A stretch of DNA of 48,886 nucleotides. Source: CAIWKO01 sp964469155. GTDB lineage: Bacteria > Bacteroidota > Bacteroidia > Bacteroidales > CAIWKO01. The position numbers were made by a program, and so were the translations under genes. The notes beneath the pieces were generated by a model. The model was not told the DNA's origin. It was given only the letters and a program-made list of their open reading frames with translations, and did not search any database. Shown here one piece after another: positions 40,345-48,886 of the stretch (positions are counted from its first letter, which is position 1; the number at the start of each line of letters is the position of its first letter). The stretch lies in contig CAYXXU010000029.1 in assembly GCA_964469155.1 (NCBI GenBank), positions 1-48,886 on the forward strand, in the 5' to 3' direction.

Positions 40345-41465
40345 GCGCTATACACGTCTATCCATGCGTTAATATTGTGGTTCCATGAAGAAAAATTCCA
40401 GATACGCTCCGGATTTTGCTCTGTCAGGGAAGTAAAATGCGCAAAATTCAGCAATATTTCTTCCATCCGAACGGTTAACTGATCAAAACTTTCTATGCGG
40501 TCGTAATTCACTCCCGTTTGGTCAATACTTTCATAGGGCAGCCATTTTGCGGTGATCACCCAGTTACGGGTATAAAGATATTCGCACATGGTGGCCGACA
40601 ACTGGTCGCTGACCGGCAGGTTGATCATAATATCGGAAGAAAGCCTGAGCGAAATTAACTCCTCTGTGCTTAAATATTTTTTAAGGGTGCGATATGGGAT
40701 TCCGGTTTTATCCATGAGGGTTTTCACTTCATTGATATAATGGGTAAACCCCCCGTATGTCATCGGGAAGACCAGGAATATCTTATTCTTTAATTCAGGG
40801 GTAAGTTTGACCAATTCGTCGATAATTTTCACATGCTGATTGTTCGGACTGGAATTATATCCTATTGTAATTATTATTTTGTCATGCGGAAAGCCAAAAT
40901 CGGTTCTTGCCTTTTTTGTAAAATCGTCGGAGTTCTGAACTTCTTTAATTAAAGGGAGTAGCGAAAGTCCAAACCGGCTGATAGCAAGTTTATTTGAAAA
41001 ACCGGATTGGTAAAACGTATCGAAGGCCGCTTTTGTTAGTTCATTAGCAAAAGTAATACGGCTGGCTTTTTTATAAAAAGGTTTCTGCAGAAAGGCGTAT
41101 TTGCTGTACTTGTAAAAATCGGTTCCGTAGGTCGAAATTACCAGTCGGTCTGCAAGTTTACATAGTTTACGTTTGAAGAAATAATACCTGACGTCCAGAA
41201 AATGGATGTTGCAGATATCATATGCCACCTTCCTTTTCGAAAGCAGTATGAAAGCCTTTCGAAAATTACTAAAGAGTTGAAGGTTCTTTTTCAGAAAGTT
41301 CTTGCTCTGTATTTTGCGGCCAAAAACGGTTTTGTTCAGGTTGGAATCAATGAAATAGCCTTCCAGCAGGTCGAGCAGGTCAGCAGTAATATTTTGGGTA
41401 CTTAAATTTTGTTGGAGATCGGGCAAAAAATTGCGGTTGCTCATTCCAACCAAAAGTACGTTCAT
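40341..41465 (-). CDS. Glycosyltransferase (GT-B type)
   Basis: 374 aa from MNVLLVGMSNRNFLPDLQQN (41465). A longer frame to 41531 would overlap the preceding gene by 65 bp, so the inner ATG, one base after that gene's stop, is preferred. The GT-B fold is visible as an N-terminal NVLLVGMSN strand, STYGTDFYKYSKYAF, and a C-terminal nucleotide-sugar region (IITIGYNSSPNNQHVKIIDE, LSSDIMINLPVSDQLSATMCEYL). The C-terminal acidic motif is weak, so family assignment is uncertain; it resembles fucosyl-transferase-like GT4/TDP-Fuc4NAc enzymes. Acts in the cytoplasm on the lipid-linked glycan. Confidence 0.8.
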   Translation of the reverse strand: MNVLLVGMSNRNFLPDLQQNLSTQNITADLLDLLEGYFIDSNLNKTVFGRKIQSKNFLKKNLQLFSNFRKAFILLSKRKVAYDICNIHFLDVRYYFFKRKLCKLADRLVISTYGTDFYKYSKYAFLQKPFYKKASRITFANELTKAAFDTFYQSGFSNKLAISRFGLSLLPLIKEVQNSDDFTKKARTDFGFPHDKIIITIGYNSSPNNQHVKIIDELVKLTPELKNKIFLVFPMTYGGFTHYINEVKTLMDKTGIPYRTLKKYLSTEELISLRLSSDIMINLPVSDQLSATMCEYLYTRNWVITAKWLPYESIDQTGVNYDRIESFDQLTVRMEEILLNFAHFTSLTEQNPERIWNFSSWNHNINAWIDVYSA

Positions 41466-41466
41466 T

Positions 41467-42168
41467 TTATTCTTCCTTAAAATGGGTGTCGTAAATTTCG
41501 CGGGCTTTTTCGTAGTCTTCCACCACGCCAATATCCAGCCAGTAATCCCGGGTAATGATCTTGGTGATGGGGTGTTTAATTTCCAGCAGGTTCTTGATCA
41601 GGGTATCCATTCCGTAATATTCGTTGTGTGGTATCAGGTCGAAGATCCGGGGTTTCATGATATACATTCCGCTCAGTATCTCGAATTTCAGGTCGGGTTT
41701 TTCATCTACTCCGGTCACATACACACCATCGGACGAAATATTACCGAAACGAAAGGGGGTGGTAATTACTTTGGTGATGATGGTCACCGCCGATTCTTTG
41801 TATTGCAGGGCGAAATTGTACAGTTCCGAAAAGTTGGCCTTGGTCAGGATGTCGCCGTTCATCAGCAGGAAGGGTTCGGTGAGTTGGTCCTGTAATAAGG
41901 TGATGGGTCCGCAGGTGCCCAGGGGTTTTTCTTCCATGCTGTAATGCAGTTTTACCCCGAACTTTTCGCCATCGCCCAGGTGCGATTTTATGTATTCGGC
42001 CTTGTAATTCACCGCCAGGAAAATTTCGTCGAAACCATGCTTCTTTAATTGTGCCAATTGAATTTCGAGCACCGATTTTTCGCCCAAAGGCAAAAGTGGT
42101 TTGGGAATCACATCCGTAAACGGTTTCAACCTTGTGCCTAATCCTCCTGCTAAGATCACTGCTTTCAT
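41467..42168 (-). CDS. Sugar-phosphate nucleotidyltransferase
   Basis: 233 aa. The nucleotidyltransferase signature GGLGTRLKPFTDVIPKPLLP is at residues 8-27, followed by a metal-site Asp in LLMNGDILTK, EEKPLGTCGPI and the second Asp near the end (TRDYWLDIGVVEDYEKA). It activates a hexose 1-phosphate with a nucleoside triphosphate (glucose- or mannose-1-phosphate relatives). It lacks the C-terminal left-handed helix of GlmU-type enzymes. Its start overlaps the stop of the NeuD-like gene by 4 bp. Substrate cannot be told. Confidence 0.88.
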   Translation of the reverse strand: MKAVILAGGLGTRLKPFTDVIPKPLLPLGEKSVLEIQLAQLKKHGFDEIFLAVNYKAEYIKSHLGDGEKFGVKLHYSMEEKPLGTCGPITLLQDQLTEPFLLMNGDILTKANFSELYNFALQYKESAVTIITKVITTPFRFGNISSDGVYVTGVDEKPDLKFEILSGMYIMKPRIFDLIPHNEYYGMDTLIKNLLEIKHPITKIITRDYWLDIGVVEDYEKAREIYDTHFKEE

Positions 42169-42758
42169 ATATTCGCTTTTATAAGACTGTTCGCTTTAAC
42201 AAAACTGTTGTCTGCAATTTCTATCCCTTGTACGATAACACTGCCGCTTCCAATAAATGAGCCGCTGCCGACCGATACATCTCCGTTAAGAATAGCCCCC
42301 GGAGCAATATGGCAATGATCCTCTATTTTGCAATCGTGCTCAATCAGGGCCTTATTGTTTATGATGCAATTTTCACCAACCGCCGAATTGGCATTAACCA
42401 AAGCATGATGCATTATGATACTGCCTCTTCCAATCGAACTGTGTTTCGAAACATGAGCATTGGGCGAAATGATTACCGGCATACGGGCATTCATTTTTTT
42501 AAGCTCCCCGTAAATTTTCACACGTGTTTCGTTCGATCTGATATGGCCTAATGTTATTAAAAAGTAAAATTCTTCTTCAATAAATTTGGGAATATCTTCA
42601 TCAGAGCCGATTATTGGATAACCCTGCATCAGTTGTCCGGTTTTTTCTTTAATATCAATTATCCCAAAGATTTCGAAACTTCCTTCGGTTTCTATCACAT
42701 CTATGCACGAACGGCAATGACCGCCTCCGCCAATAAGAATTATTTTGGGTTTTTCCAT
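42165..42758 (-). CDS. NeuD-like sugar O/N-acetyltransferase
   Basis: 197 aa from MEKPKIILIGGGGHCRSCID (42758); the ATG at 42815 would overlap the epimerase gene and lacks sense. The N-terminal GGGGH Rossmann-like domain and the C-terminal left-handed beta-helix with hexapeptide repeats (SPNAHVSKHSSIGRGSIIMH, GENCIINNKALIEHDCKIED HCHIAPGAIL) with the catalytic His in IEHDC fit the NeuD/PglD family, which acetylates sialic-acid-like or UDP-amino sugars. Presence fits the upstream LegC-like gene. The start lies 13 bp from the epimerase stop. Confidence 0.88.
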   Translation of the reverse strand: MEKPKIILIGGGGHCRSCIDVIETEGSFEIFGIIDIKEKTGQLMQGYPIIGSDEDIPKFIEEEFYFLITLGHIRSNETRVKIYGELKKMNARMPVIISPNAHVSKHSSIGRGSIIMHHALVNANSAVGENCIINNKALIEHDCKIEDHCHIAPGAILNGDVSVGSGSFIGSGSVIVQGIEIADNSFVKANSLIKANI

Positions 42759-42771
42759 CGTTCTTATTTGA

Positions 42772-43740
42772 TTATCCCAAATTCGGGCTGGTATTATAAT
42801 ATACCGGCTGATCAAAATCAGTAATGATCTTCGCCTGCAATATCTCTACAATCTCCTTAACCGAAGTTTCTACGTTGAAAAGATTGGTCAATCCCAGGTA
42901 AGAATACAGTTTCGAGAAATCAACTTTATAATCGCGCAGGTCGCCACCTTCTTTCAGTATGTCTATCTTCACCCCATCAATATGCTTTTGAACGGCATCG
43001 GCTATTTCAATTTTCATATAATTCTCGCCTTTGAAGCCCAGGTTAAAGACATTGTTTTTAACTTTATCAAAATGCTCAAGCAGATTCAGGATGATATTGG
43101 CCAGATCGTATACATGAATGTATGGGCGGTATGATTCGGGCAGAAAGATATCCAGATATTTTTTGCGGAAGGCATTCAAGGTAAAATCGTTCACCGTAAG
43201 GTCGAAACGCATACGGGGCGATACTCCGTAAACGGTTGAAAGCCGGCAGACGATATATTCGAGGTCTTTATGATTTTCTATTATGTATTGCTCGGTATGA
43301 ACTTTGGTCTCGGCATATAAGGAGAGTGGTTTTAGTTCCGATTCTTCGGTGGCTATTCCTTCCACCGAACCGTAATTGGAACAGGTAGAGAAAAAGATAA
43401 AGCCCTTTTTTTGCATGGCAACCGCCTTATTGAAAAGAGCAATGGATGCGTCATAATTGATCTTTTGTGTAAGTTCAGGGAAAAGTTTGCTGGCAGGATC
43501 GCCCACAACCGCTGCACAATGTATCACAAAATCCACATCCTGTAATAAAGATTCATGCATGCGAGTGTCGCAGATATCAGCCCTAATAAATTCGTAGTTG
43601 GGATTGCTATAGTGTATCAAAGGTATTGACTGGTTGAACCAAAGACAATCGACCACTTTTACGTGTATATTGTTTTGTAGTGCCACATTGGTTATCATCG
43701 ATCCTATATAACCGGCACCGCCTGTAATGAGTATTTTCAT
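42772..43740 (-). CDS. NAD-dependent sugar epimerase/dehydratase (extended SDR)
   Basis: 322 aa. The NAD-binding GGAGYIGS is at residues 7-14. The active-site set is FFSTCSNYGS with Ser, and YAETK with Tyr and Lys near 142-146. FVIHCAAVVGDPAS is the SDR adenine-side strand. Resembles enzymes that act on nucleotide-activated hexoses (UDP-glucose 4-epimerase-like or GDP-mannose dehydratase-like); specificity cannot be set. It lies 8 bp after the acyltransferase gene in the same operon. Confidence 0.9.
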   Translation of the reverse strand: MKILITGGAGYIGSMITNVALQNNIHVKVVDCLWFNQSIPLIHYSNPNYEFIRADICDTRMHESLLQDVDFVIHCAAVVGDPASKLFPELTQKINYDASIALFNKAVAMQKKGFIFFSTCSNYGSVEGIATEESELKPLSLYAETKVHTEQYIIENHKDLEYIVCRLSTVYGVSPRMRFDLTVNDFTLNAFRKKYLDIFLPESYRPYIHVYDLANIILNLLEHFDKVKNNVFNLGFKGENYMKIEIADAVQKHIDGVKIDILKEGGDLRDYKVDFSKLYSYLGLTNLFNVETSVKEIVEILQAKIITDFDQPVYYNTSPNLG

Positions 43741-43748
43741 GTATTCTT

Positions 43749-44291
43749 CTATTTTATTAGTTCGTTGTGTTGACTGATCTCTTCATCGCTTTTCCTGAAC
43801 AGTGGCTTGCAGGGAATTCCGGTGGCTACCATAAAGGGAGGTATGTCTTGAGTTACCACAGAATTTCCCCCTATAACAGCTTGTTTCCCGATGGTAACTC
43901 CGGGAGTGATGATAGCATTGCTGCCAATCCAGACACCATCTTCAATGATCACGTCTCCTTTTTTGGAAGGTCTCTGCAATGCATCCCCTGTCGGAATTCC
44001 GGTATCGTGAGTAATAGCCAGTATAGTAACATTATGTCCGATAGCGCACCATTTTCCGATACTTATCTTTGCATCAGGAGCAGTGGCTATATGTCCGCTG
44101 TTAAAATAACTGTGCTCGCCAATGGTGAAATTTTTTCCGATAACTCTGACATCGCCAATACTAACATGAGAAGGGAGGTGGAGTTTTGCCCTTAACAAAT
44201 ACATTCTGCCTTTTTTACCACAATGCAACAGCATGGCGCAAGCTGCACAAAATGTTTTGTAGGGCGATAACAGCAGAGAAAAGTATCCCAT
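43749..44291 (-). CDS. Hexapeptide-repeat acyltransferase
   Basis: 180 aa. Left-handed beta-helix acetyltransferase: HVSIGDVRVIGKNFTIGEHS, KISIGKWCAIGHNVTILAIT, with the catalytic His in THDTG, then the typical VWIGSNAIITPGVTIGKQAV IGGNSVVTQDIPPFMVATGI. The family (WbbJ/maltose acetyltransferase-like) O-acetylates sugars of surface glycans. It is the first gene of a six-gene minus-strand operon (44291 to 38875), with a good -7 element 17 bp upstream. Confidence 0.88.
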   Translation of the reverse strand: MGYFSLLLSPYKTFCAACAMLLHCGKKGRMYLLRAKLHLPSHVSIGDVRVIGKNFTIGEHSYFNSGHIATAPDAKISIGKWCAIGHNVTILAITHDTGIPTGDALQRPSKKGDVIIEDGVWIGSNAIITPGVTIGKQAVIGGNSVVTQDIPPFMVATGIPCKPLFRKSDEEISQHNELIK

Positions 44292-44307
44292 AAATATTGA
44301 GTTCCTG

Positions 44308-44315
44308 CAAAAATA
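44308..44315 (-). promoter_or_regulatory. -7 element (TATTTTTG on minus strand) for the polysaccharide operon
   Basis: CAAAAATA on the plus strand is TATTTTTG on the minus strand, 17 bp upstream of the ATG at 44291. A -33 TTTG is not seen at 19 bp, so support is partial. Confidence 0.45.
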
Positions 44316-44330
44316 AGTAAAAATATATTC

Positions 44331-45248
44331 TTAAGGGTTTATGTTTTTTACCGATGCCTTATTGAAAGTATAGTTTACCAGAAAAACACCCAGCAATATG
44401 ATGAGTATCCATAGCACATACACGGGTTTGAACAGTTCACCGTCAGTTATACCCCAGAAAACAGCAACAATTGGCATCAGATAGGTTACCGAAGCAGCAA
44501 ACAAAACTCCCGAGGTCTTTATAAGTTTATTATAAAGGATTACAGCCAGGGCAGAGCCGACAATTCCCAATATGGCTGTGTATCCCAGACTGCCTAATGC
44601 TTTCGGATGGGTTTGCAGAACGGCAACAAAATCGGTTCGAGCAAACAAATAAATTAATGAAGGTATGCCAATAATTAAAAAGGCATAAGCGGTAATGGTA
44701 ATAGCGTCGACATCTTTCAGGAATTTTTTCAGAACATTCAGGTTGATAGCGTAAAGCAGGGTGGCGATGATCACATAGATGCCATAGGCAAAATTAAACT
44801 CCAGTGCTCTGTTGCCAAACACGCTCATTAACCCCACGGTGCCACCCAATCCAATAGTTACACCCAAAACATTATACCATTTTGTTCTGGTTTTAAAAAA
44901 CAAAAGACCCACAATCAAAGTAAATAATGGGGTAAGCGAATTTAATATTCCGGCCAGCGAACTGTCTATCCCGGTTTCTGCTTTGGTAAATAAAAAAGCA
45001 GGGATGCCATTTCCAACCACCCCCACAATGGTCATCAAGCCCAGTTTTTTCATATTGACCTTCCTGATGGATCGGATAGCAAAAGGCAAAAGAAATAATC
45101 CGGTGATGGCAAGCCGCAATAGAGCAACCTGTTGATAAGAGTAAGCCTCAAGTCCTTTCTTCATAAGAATGAACGAACTGCCCCATACCAATACCAGTAT
45201 GGTAAGAATAGTCCAGTTAAGAAAAACACCACTGGATTTTGTTTTCAT
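44331..45248 (-). CDS. EamA/DMT family transporter
   Basis: 305 aa with ten membrane helices in two EamA repeats (about residues 12-145 and 155-295). Motif WGSSFILMKKGLEAYSYQQV at the start, ALLRLAITGLFLLPFA, and the second repeat ILGIVGSALAVILYNKLIK, TSGVLFAASVTYLMPIVAVF. Members export amino acids, nucleotides or other small metabolites; substrate unknown. It is 36 bp from yidC on the same strand, but no functional link is evident. Confidence 0.92.
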   Translation of the reverse strand: MKTKSSGVFLNWTILTILVLVWGSSFILMKKGLEAYSYQQVALLRLAITGLFLLPFAIRSIRKVNMKKLGLMTIVGVVGNGIPAFLFTKAETGIDSSLAGILNSLTPLFTLIVGLLFFKTRTKWYNVLGVTIGLGGTVGLMSVFGNRALEFNFAYGIYVIIATLLYAINLNVLKKFLKDVDAITITAYAFLIIGIPSLIYLFARTDFVAVLQTHPKALGSLGYTAILGIVGSALAVILYNKLIKTSGVLFAASVTYLMPIVAVFWGITDGELFKPVYVLWILIILLGVFLVNYTFNKASVKNINP

Positions 45249-45284
45249 AATTTGAAATGATCCCCGAAAATGGGTGAGGTTAAA

Positions 45285-47258
45285 TTATTTCTTTGTGCTG
45301 TAACCTCTTTTTTTAGCCATATCTTCTAACCGCTTCTGGAATCCGGAAGTCTTTACCGGTTTCTTTTTGTTTTCCTGAATGCGGGCATGAATTTTGTCTT
45401 CGTTGATGAATTTTCTGAAGAGATACATCTGCAAGAAAGTAATAAGGTTTGCCAAAAGGTAGTAGTAACTTAAACCGGCGGCAAAATTGTTGAAGAATCC
45501 TAGGAACATAACCGGCATGGCATACATCACAAATTTCATTCCTGGCTGTTGATTGGCACCCCCCATCATCTGGTTGTTCAGTTTTGTATAGAAAATGGTC
45601 GAAATGGTCATCAAAAGAGTGAATAAACTCACGTGGTCGCCATAAAAAGGAATACTGAAATTATTGGGAAATGTCCAGATAGAATCATAGCTCGAAAGGT
45701 CGGTGGCCCACAAGAAACTTTCCTGCCGCAATTCGATTGATGCCGGGAAAAAACGATACAAAGCAATCAATATAGGCATTTGCAGCAGCATTGGAATACA
45801 TCCTGCCATAGGATTTATTCCTGCTTTTTTATAAAGTGCCATGGTTGCCTGCTGTTTTTTCATGGCGTCTTCCTTTTTGGGAAATTTTTGTCCTATCTCG
45901 TCTACTTCAGGTTTTAAAACGCGCATACGCGCACTCGACATATAGGTCTTATAAGCTATCGGTAGCAGAACTATCTTGAGAATGATAGTAAGGATCAGGA
46001 TAATAATTCCATAATTCATACCGGTGGCACTCAACAAATCGAAAATGGGAATAACTGCATAGCGGTTTATCCAGGCCAGTAAAAAGAAACTCCAGCCTAA
46101 AGGTATCTGCCTTTCCAAATCCAAATCGTACGATCGCAAAGTCTTGTATTTATTAGGGCCGAAATAGAACGACAAGGGATAGCTTGCCTTTTCCGTGACA
46201 CTATAAGGTAAGGTAAGCGAGGCGCTCAAACTTTTCAGGTAGCCCGGGAATAAGGTGTCTTTTCTTTGCAGTGTTTCAATATTGGCACTAAGAAATGGTG
46301 TACCTCCTATAAGTGTTGATGAGAAAAATTGTTGTTTAAACGAAACCCATTTCAAATTGGGAAGCTTTTCTTTTTTATCATCTTTCGTTTCGTTCAAATA
46401 ATCAACCTTATCGTCATTCGGTTTGAAATACACACTGGTATTTGCCGATTCACTTGATGTGCCGGCCGATGCACTTTTTTCCTGTTGTGTAAGATGCAAT
46501 CTCCAGTCGAAAGCAAGGTAAGTATTGTTTTGAGCGATGACATTCTGCATATTCACCAGGTTGATGGTGAAGTGCATCATGTAATCGTTGGCCCTGATCA
46601 CGTAAAGAAACTCAATGTATTTTGTTTTATCCCTGGTCGAATCCACTGACGGGTACAATCGCATACCAAAACTAACCGAATCTTTACCCCTGATTGAAAC
46701 TGAATCTTTTCCTTCAAATGCTTTGTTATACCAAAATGGTTCGAAAAACAGACCGGCAGTGTTGATGTTTTTGTTGTCAGAGAAGAACTCAATGTTATAG
46801 TTCGAAGTGTCAGTATTGAAAAGGACAAGAGGTTTTTTGTCAAAAGTTTTGTAGGTTTTCAGTTCCACCGAAGAGATACCTCCGCCTTTCGAAGCAAATG
46901 TGATCTTTACCAGGGAGTCCTCAATGATATAATGCTTATTAATGCCCTTGGCTGAACCTGAAAACTGCCCATATTTGAGTGTGGATGCCAGTGAATCTTT
47001 TTTTGGCAGGGTTGCAGTGGCAGTATCTTTCGGTTTTTCTTTAACGATAGAATCCTGTTTGCCTGCAAGAAGTTTTTTCTTTCCGGCTTCAATCGAATCG
47101 TTGATAATTTGCTGATTCTGGACTGCAACGAGCGAATCCTGCTCTTTTTGCCGTTTCTGAAGTTCTTCTTTCGATGGGGCGGTCCATAAACTATACCCTA
47201 TGAGAATACCAAATATAATTAAAATTCCTAAGATGGTATTGATGGTTGATTTATTCAT
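45285..47258 (-). CDS. yidC: Membrane protein insertase YidC
   Basis: 657 aa from MNKSTINTILGILIIFGILI (47258). The in-frame ATG at 47288 overlaps the likely -7 element. The first membrane helix is about 5-24, followed by a Lys/Glu-rich linker (30-90), a large periplasmic beta-domain (about 90-380) and the conserved 60-kDa inner membrane protein domain (about 400-620), including YGIIILILTIILKIVLLPIA, MAGCIPMLLQMPILIALYRF, with the conserved groove Arg upstream (PIAYKTYMSSARM). The C-terminus is strongly basic, as in Bacteroidota YidC. It inserts and folds inner-membrane proteins, with or without SecYEG. Confidence 0.96.
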   Translation of the reverse strand: MNKSTINTILGILIIFGILIGYSLWTAPSKEELQKRQKEQDSLVAVQNQQIINDSIEAGKKKLLAGKQDSIVKEKPKDTATATLPKKDSLASTLKYGQFSGSAKGINKHYIIEDSLVKITFASKGGGISSVELKTYKTFDKKPLVLFNTDTSNYNIEFFSDNKNINTAGLFFEPFWYNKAFEGKDSVSIRGKDSVSFGMRLYPSVDSTRDKTKYIEFLYVIRANDYMMHFTINLVNMQNVIAQNNTYLAFDWRLHLTQQEKSASAGTSSESANTSVYFKPNDDKVDYLNETKDDKKEKLPNLKWVSFKQQFFSSTLIGGTPFLSANIETLQRKDTLFPGYLKSLSASLTLPYSVTEKASYPLSFYFGPNKYKTLRSYDLDLERQIPLGWSFFLLAWINRYAVIPIFDLLSATGMNYGIIILILTIILKIVLLPIAYKTYMSSARMRVLKPEVDEIGQKFPKKEDAMKKQQATMALYKKAGINPMAGCIPMLLQMPILIALYRFFPASIELRQESFLWATDLSSYDSIWTFPNNFSIPFYGDHVSLFTLLMTISTIFYTKLNNQMMGGANQQPGMKFVMYAMPVMFLGFFNNFAAGLSYYYLLANLITFLQMYLFRKFINEDKIHARIQENKKKPVKTSGFQKRLEDMAKKRGYSTKK

Positions 47259-47285
47259 AATAATGCGCTTGTTTTTTTCGAAGTG

Positions 47286-47293
47286 CAAAGATA
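47286..47293 (-). promoter_or_regulatory. -7 element (TATCTTTG on minus strand) of yidC
   Basis: CAAAGATA on the plus strand is TATCTTTG on the minus strand, 27 bp upstream of ATG 47258. It overlaps the alternative ATG at 47288, which therefore is not the start. Confidence 0.6.
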
Positions 47294-47491
47294 TACTAAA
47301 TGTCGGAACTACTTATTTTTTACTGAGTAAATGAAAAGAAGCGGGAACATTGAACCAGGGTTAGGGTATTCCAGTTTGCTATTGTGGACCGTATGGCTCG
47401 GTCTAAAAATAACAGTTTCATTAGCACGTATTTATTACGGTTAATGAAGTGTTAAAATTCATTGATCCAGTCATGCAAAGAGATTTCTTGT

Positions 47492-47499
47492 TACATTTG
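47492..47499 (+). promoter_or_regulatory. -7 element TACATTTG of the C25 protease gene
   Basis: TACATTTG fits TAnnTTTG, 42 bp upstream of the ATG at 47542. The -33 half is not convincing. Confidence 0.45.
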
Positions 47500-47541
47500 T
47501 TACCATTATTTTTCAAAGTATAAGATTTAAACCCAATCAAA

Positions 47542-48886
47542 ATGAATAAGAGCATATTTTCTATCCTTTTCCTGATGCTGGTATTTGCTGCCAATACCAT
47601 TGCACAAACAGAAATTAAACTGAATTCTTCCAAAAGCAATTTCACCGTTTTAGAGCAAAGTCCCTATAAGATCAAAGTGAAAGCCAGCTTTGATAAGATC
47701 GCGACCATGCAGGTTAATTCGCCCCAGGGAAGTTTTATTGAGCTGACAGTTCCCGGATTTTCGAAAATTTACGATGCCGGCAAACCCCAATTGCCCGTGT
47801 TGTGCAAATTAATTGAGATACCTTACGGTGCTGAAGTGCGGGTAAAAATTATCAGTTATAAGGAACAGCAAATTAAATTCTCTGAAATGGGTATTGCCCA
47901 AAAAATAATACCCGCTCAGGCAAGCGTTTCGAAAAGCGCTAACGATAATGAAAATCCTTTTATTTACGATCAGAGTTTTTATACAACCAATGGGTTCAAC
48001 AATCCCGAAATGGTATCGGTCAATATGTCGGGCATCATGAGGGGTGTTCAGGTCGGGAATCTTACCATTGCTCCTTTTCGCTATAACCCTGCGAGCAATA
48101 TATTGAAAGTTTATAACGAACTGGTGTTCGAAGTGGTTTTCAAACATCCTGATATTGCCCTTACCGAGCAAATGAAAGAAAAATACTATTCACCTTATTT
48201 CGAATCTTCCCTTAGCAACCTTATCAATCATAAGCAACCCGCTTCAAAAGATGTTATTACCAAATATCCTGTAAAGTATGTCATTGTGGGTTATTCAACA
48301 ACCGCTGTTAATTTTCAGGCAGCTTTACAACCTTTTGTTCGCTGGAAACGACAAAAAGGATTTACCGTTATTGAACAATATTATGCTACGGCGCCTACCG
48401 CAGCCACTGTAAAAACATATCTTCAGGGCTTATATAATGCAGGTACTACCTCCGATCCAGCTCCTACATTTGTTTTGCTGGTAGGCGATGTAGCTCAGAT
48501 ACCTTCCAATACAGGCGTTGCAGGAACTCATAGCACTGACCTGTATTATTGCACAATGAATGGGACCACCGATTATTTACCCGATATGTATTATGGACGT
48601 TTTTCGGCTACTTCTTTGGCTAATTTGCAACCACAGATCGACAAGACTATGGAATACGAAAAGTATCTGATGGCTAAGCCAACATATCTGGACACCGTTG
48701 TTATGATTGGGGGAGCTGATGCAAACTATGGCCCCGTTTGGGCGAATGGACAGATAAATTATGGTACGGCCAATTATTTCAATTCAGCTCATGGTATATA
48801 TTCTTATACTCATCTTTATCCAAACTCAGCAAATGAGGATGCAGCCATTTTGACAGAAATAGGCAAGGGAGTCGGTTATGCCAATT
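47542..48886 (+). CDS. Gingipain-like C25 cysteine protease (partial, runs off the window)
   Basis: 448 complete codons, open at the window end. Signal peptide about 1-21 (MNKSIFSILFLMLVFAANTIA). A gingipain-type propeptide follows (about 22-230: FIELTVPGFSKIYDAGKPQL, PYGAEVRVKIISYK, GNLTIAPFRYNPASNILKVY). The catalytic domain begins KYVIVGYSTTAVNFQAALQP FVRWKRQKGF, then PTFVLLVGDVAQIPS, TDLYYCTMNGT, DMYYGRFSATS and TVVMIGGADANYGP. The last readable residues, EIGKGVGYAN, are just before where family members have the Tyr-Thr-Ala-His-Gly segment with the catalytic His, so the catalytic His and Cys lie outside. Expected to be a T9SS-exported protease, but the C-terminus is not seen. Confidence 0.9.
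   Translation, partial: MNKSIFSILFLMLVFAANTIAQTEIKLNSSKSNFTVLEQSPYKIKVKASFDKIATMQVNSPQGSFIELTVPGFSKIYDAGKPQLPVLCKLIEIPYGAEVRVKIISYKEQQIKFSEMGIAQKIIPAQASVSKSANDNENPFIYDQSFYTTNGFNNPEMVSVNMSGIMRGVQVGNLTIAPFRYNPASNILKVYNELVFEVVFKHPDIALTEQMKEKYYSPYFESSLSNLINHKQPASKDVITKYPVKYVIVGYSTTAVNFQAALQPFVRWKRQKGFTVIEQYYATAPTAATVKTYLQGLYNAGTTSDPAPTFVLLVGDVAQIPSNTGVAGTHSTDLYYCTMNGTTDYLPDMYYGRFSATSLANLQPQIDKTMEYEKYLMAKPTYLDTVVMIGGADANYGPVWANGQINYGTANYFNSAHGIYSYTHLYPNSANEDAAILTEIGKGVGYAN

Overview
This window comes from a bacterium of the phylum Bacteroidota, most likely an environmental member of class Bacteroidia. The evidence is: at least six proteins ending in type IX secretion system (T9SS) sorting domains of both the short type A and the gliding-associated type B; Bacteroidota-style promoters (TTTG-N19-TAnnTTTG); a Bacteroidota-type YidC; a TonB-dependent receptor with an N-terminal carboxypeptidase-regulatory domain; and an AMP nucleosidase, holA, DUF4834 and YfhO gene content usual for the group. 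No tRNA, rRNA, CRISPR array or intact transposase was seen.

Layout. 1-513: a degenerate 21-bp repeat array. 514-9.9 kb: a secreted type B protein, an OPT oligopeptide transporter, a patatin/PqqD pair, an ECF sigma factor with a membrane-anchored partner that carries a type B-like C-terminus, and an M20 dipeptidase. 9.9-15.3 kb: a tiny lipoprotein, a subtilisin-like T9SS protease, a lone HsdR-type nuclease domain, AMP nucleosidase and DNA polymerase III delta. 15.4-18.1 kb: small accessory genes (DUF4160/DUF2442, an antitoxin and a broken ParE toxin, an unknown 251-aa protein) and a second 21-bp array. 18.1-27.4 kb: HD hydrolase, outer-membrane proteins, a third 21-bp array, a 247-bp MITE, and a 1215-aa T9SS protein with two S74 chaperone domains. 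27.4-34.5 kb: a sigma-54 activator without receiver, a glycosyltransferase, rpmH, DUF4834, YfhO and a kelch T9SS protein. 34.7-44.3 kb: surface-polysaccharide genes (LegC-like aminotransferase; then on the other strand flippase, glycosyltransferase, nucleotidyltransferase, NeuD-like acetyltransferase, epimerase, acetyltransferase), split by 1.4 kb of non-coding DNA holding the largest 21-bp array and a second MITE copy. 44.3-48.9 kb: an EamA transporter, YidC and the start of a gingipain-like C25 protease.

How genes work together. The secreted proteases, kelch and S74 proteins would be exported by a T9SS encoded elsewhere. The 44.3-38.9 kb genes are packed head to tail with 4-bp overlaps or very short gaps and look like one operon for making, decorating and flipping a surface glycan.

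The most unusual feature is non-coding. Four intergenic regions (1-292, about 17650-17862, about 21951-22160, 35976-36479) are built of strongly diverged tandem units all exactly or nearly 21 bp long, two turns of B-DNA. In the largest one many units are individually self-complementary with arms that differ from unit to unit but still pair, as if selection keeps the dyad rather than the sequence. Two of these arrays lie close to the two copies of a MITE with 5-bp target duplications. I do not recognise this as a described element.
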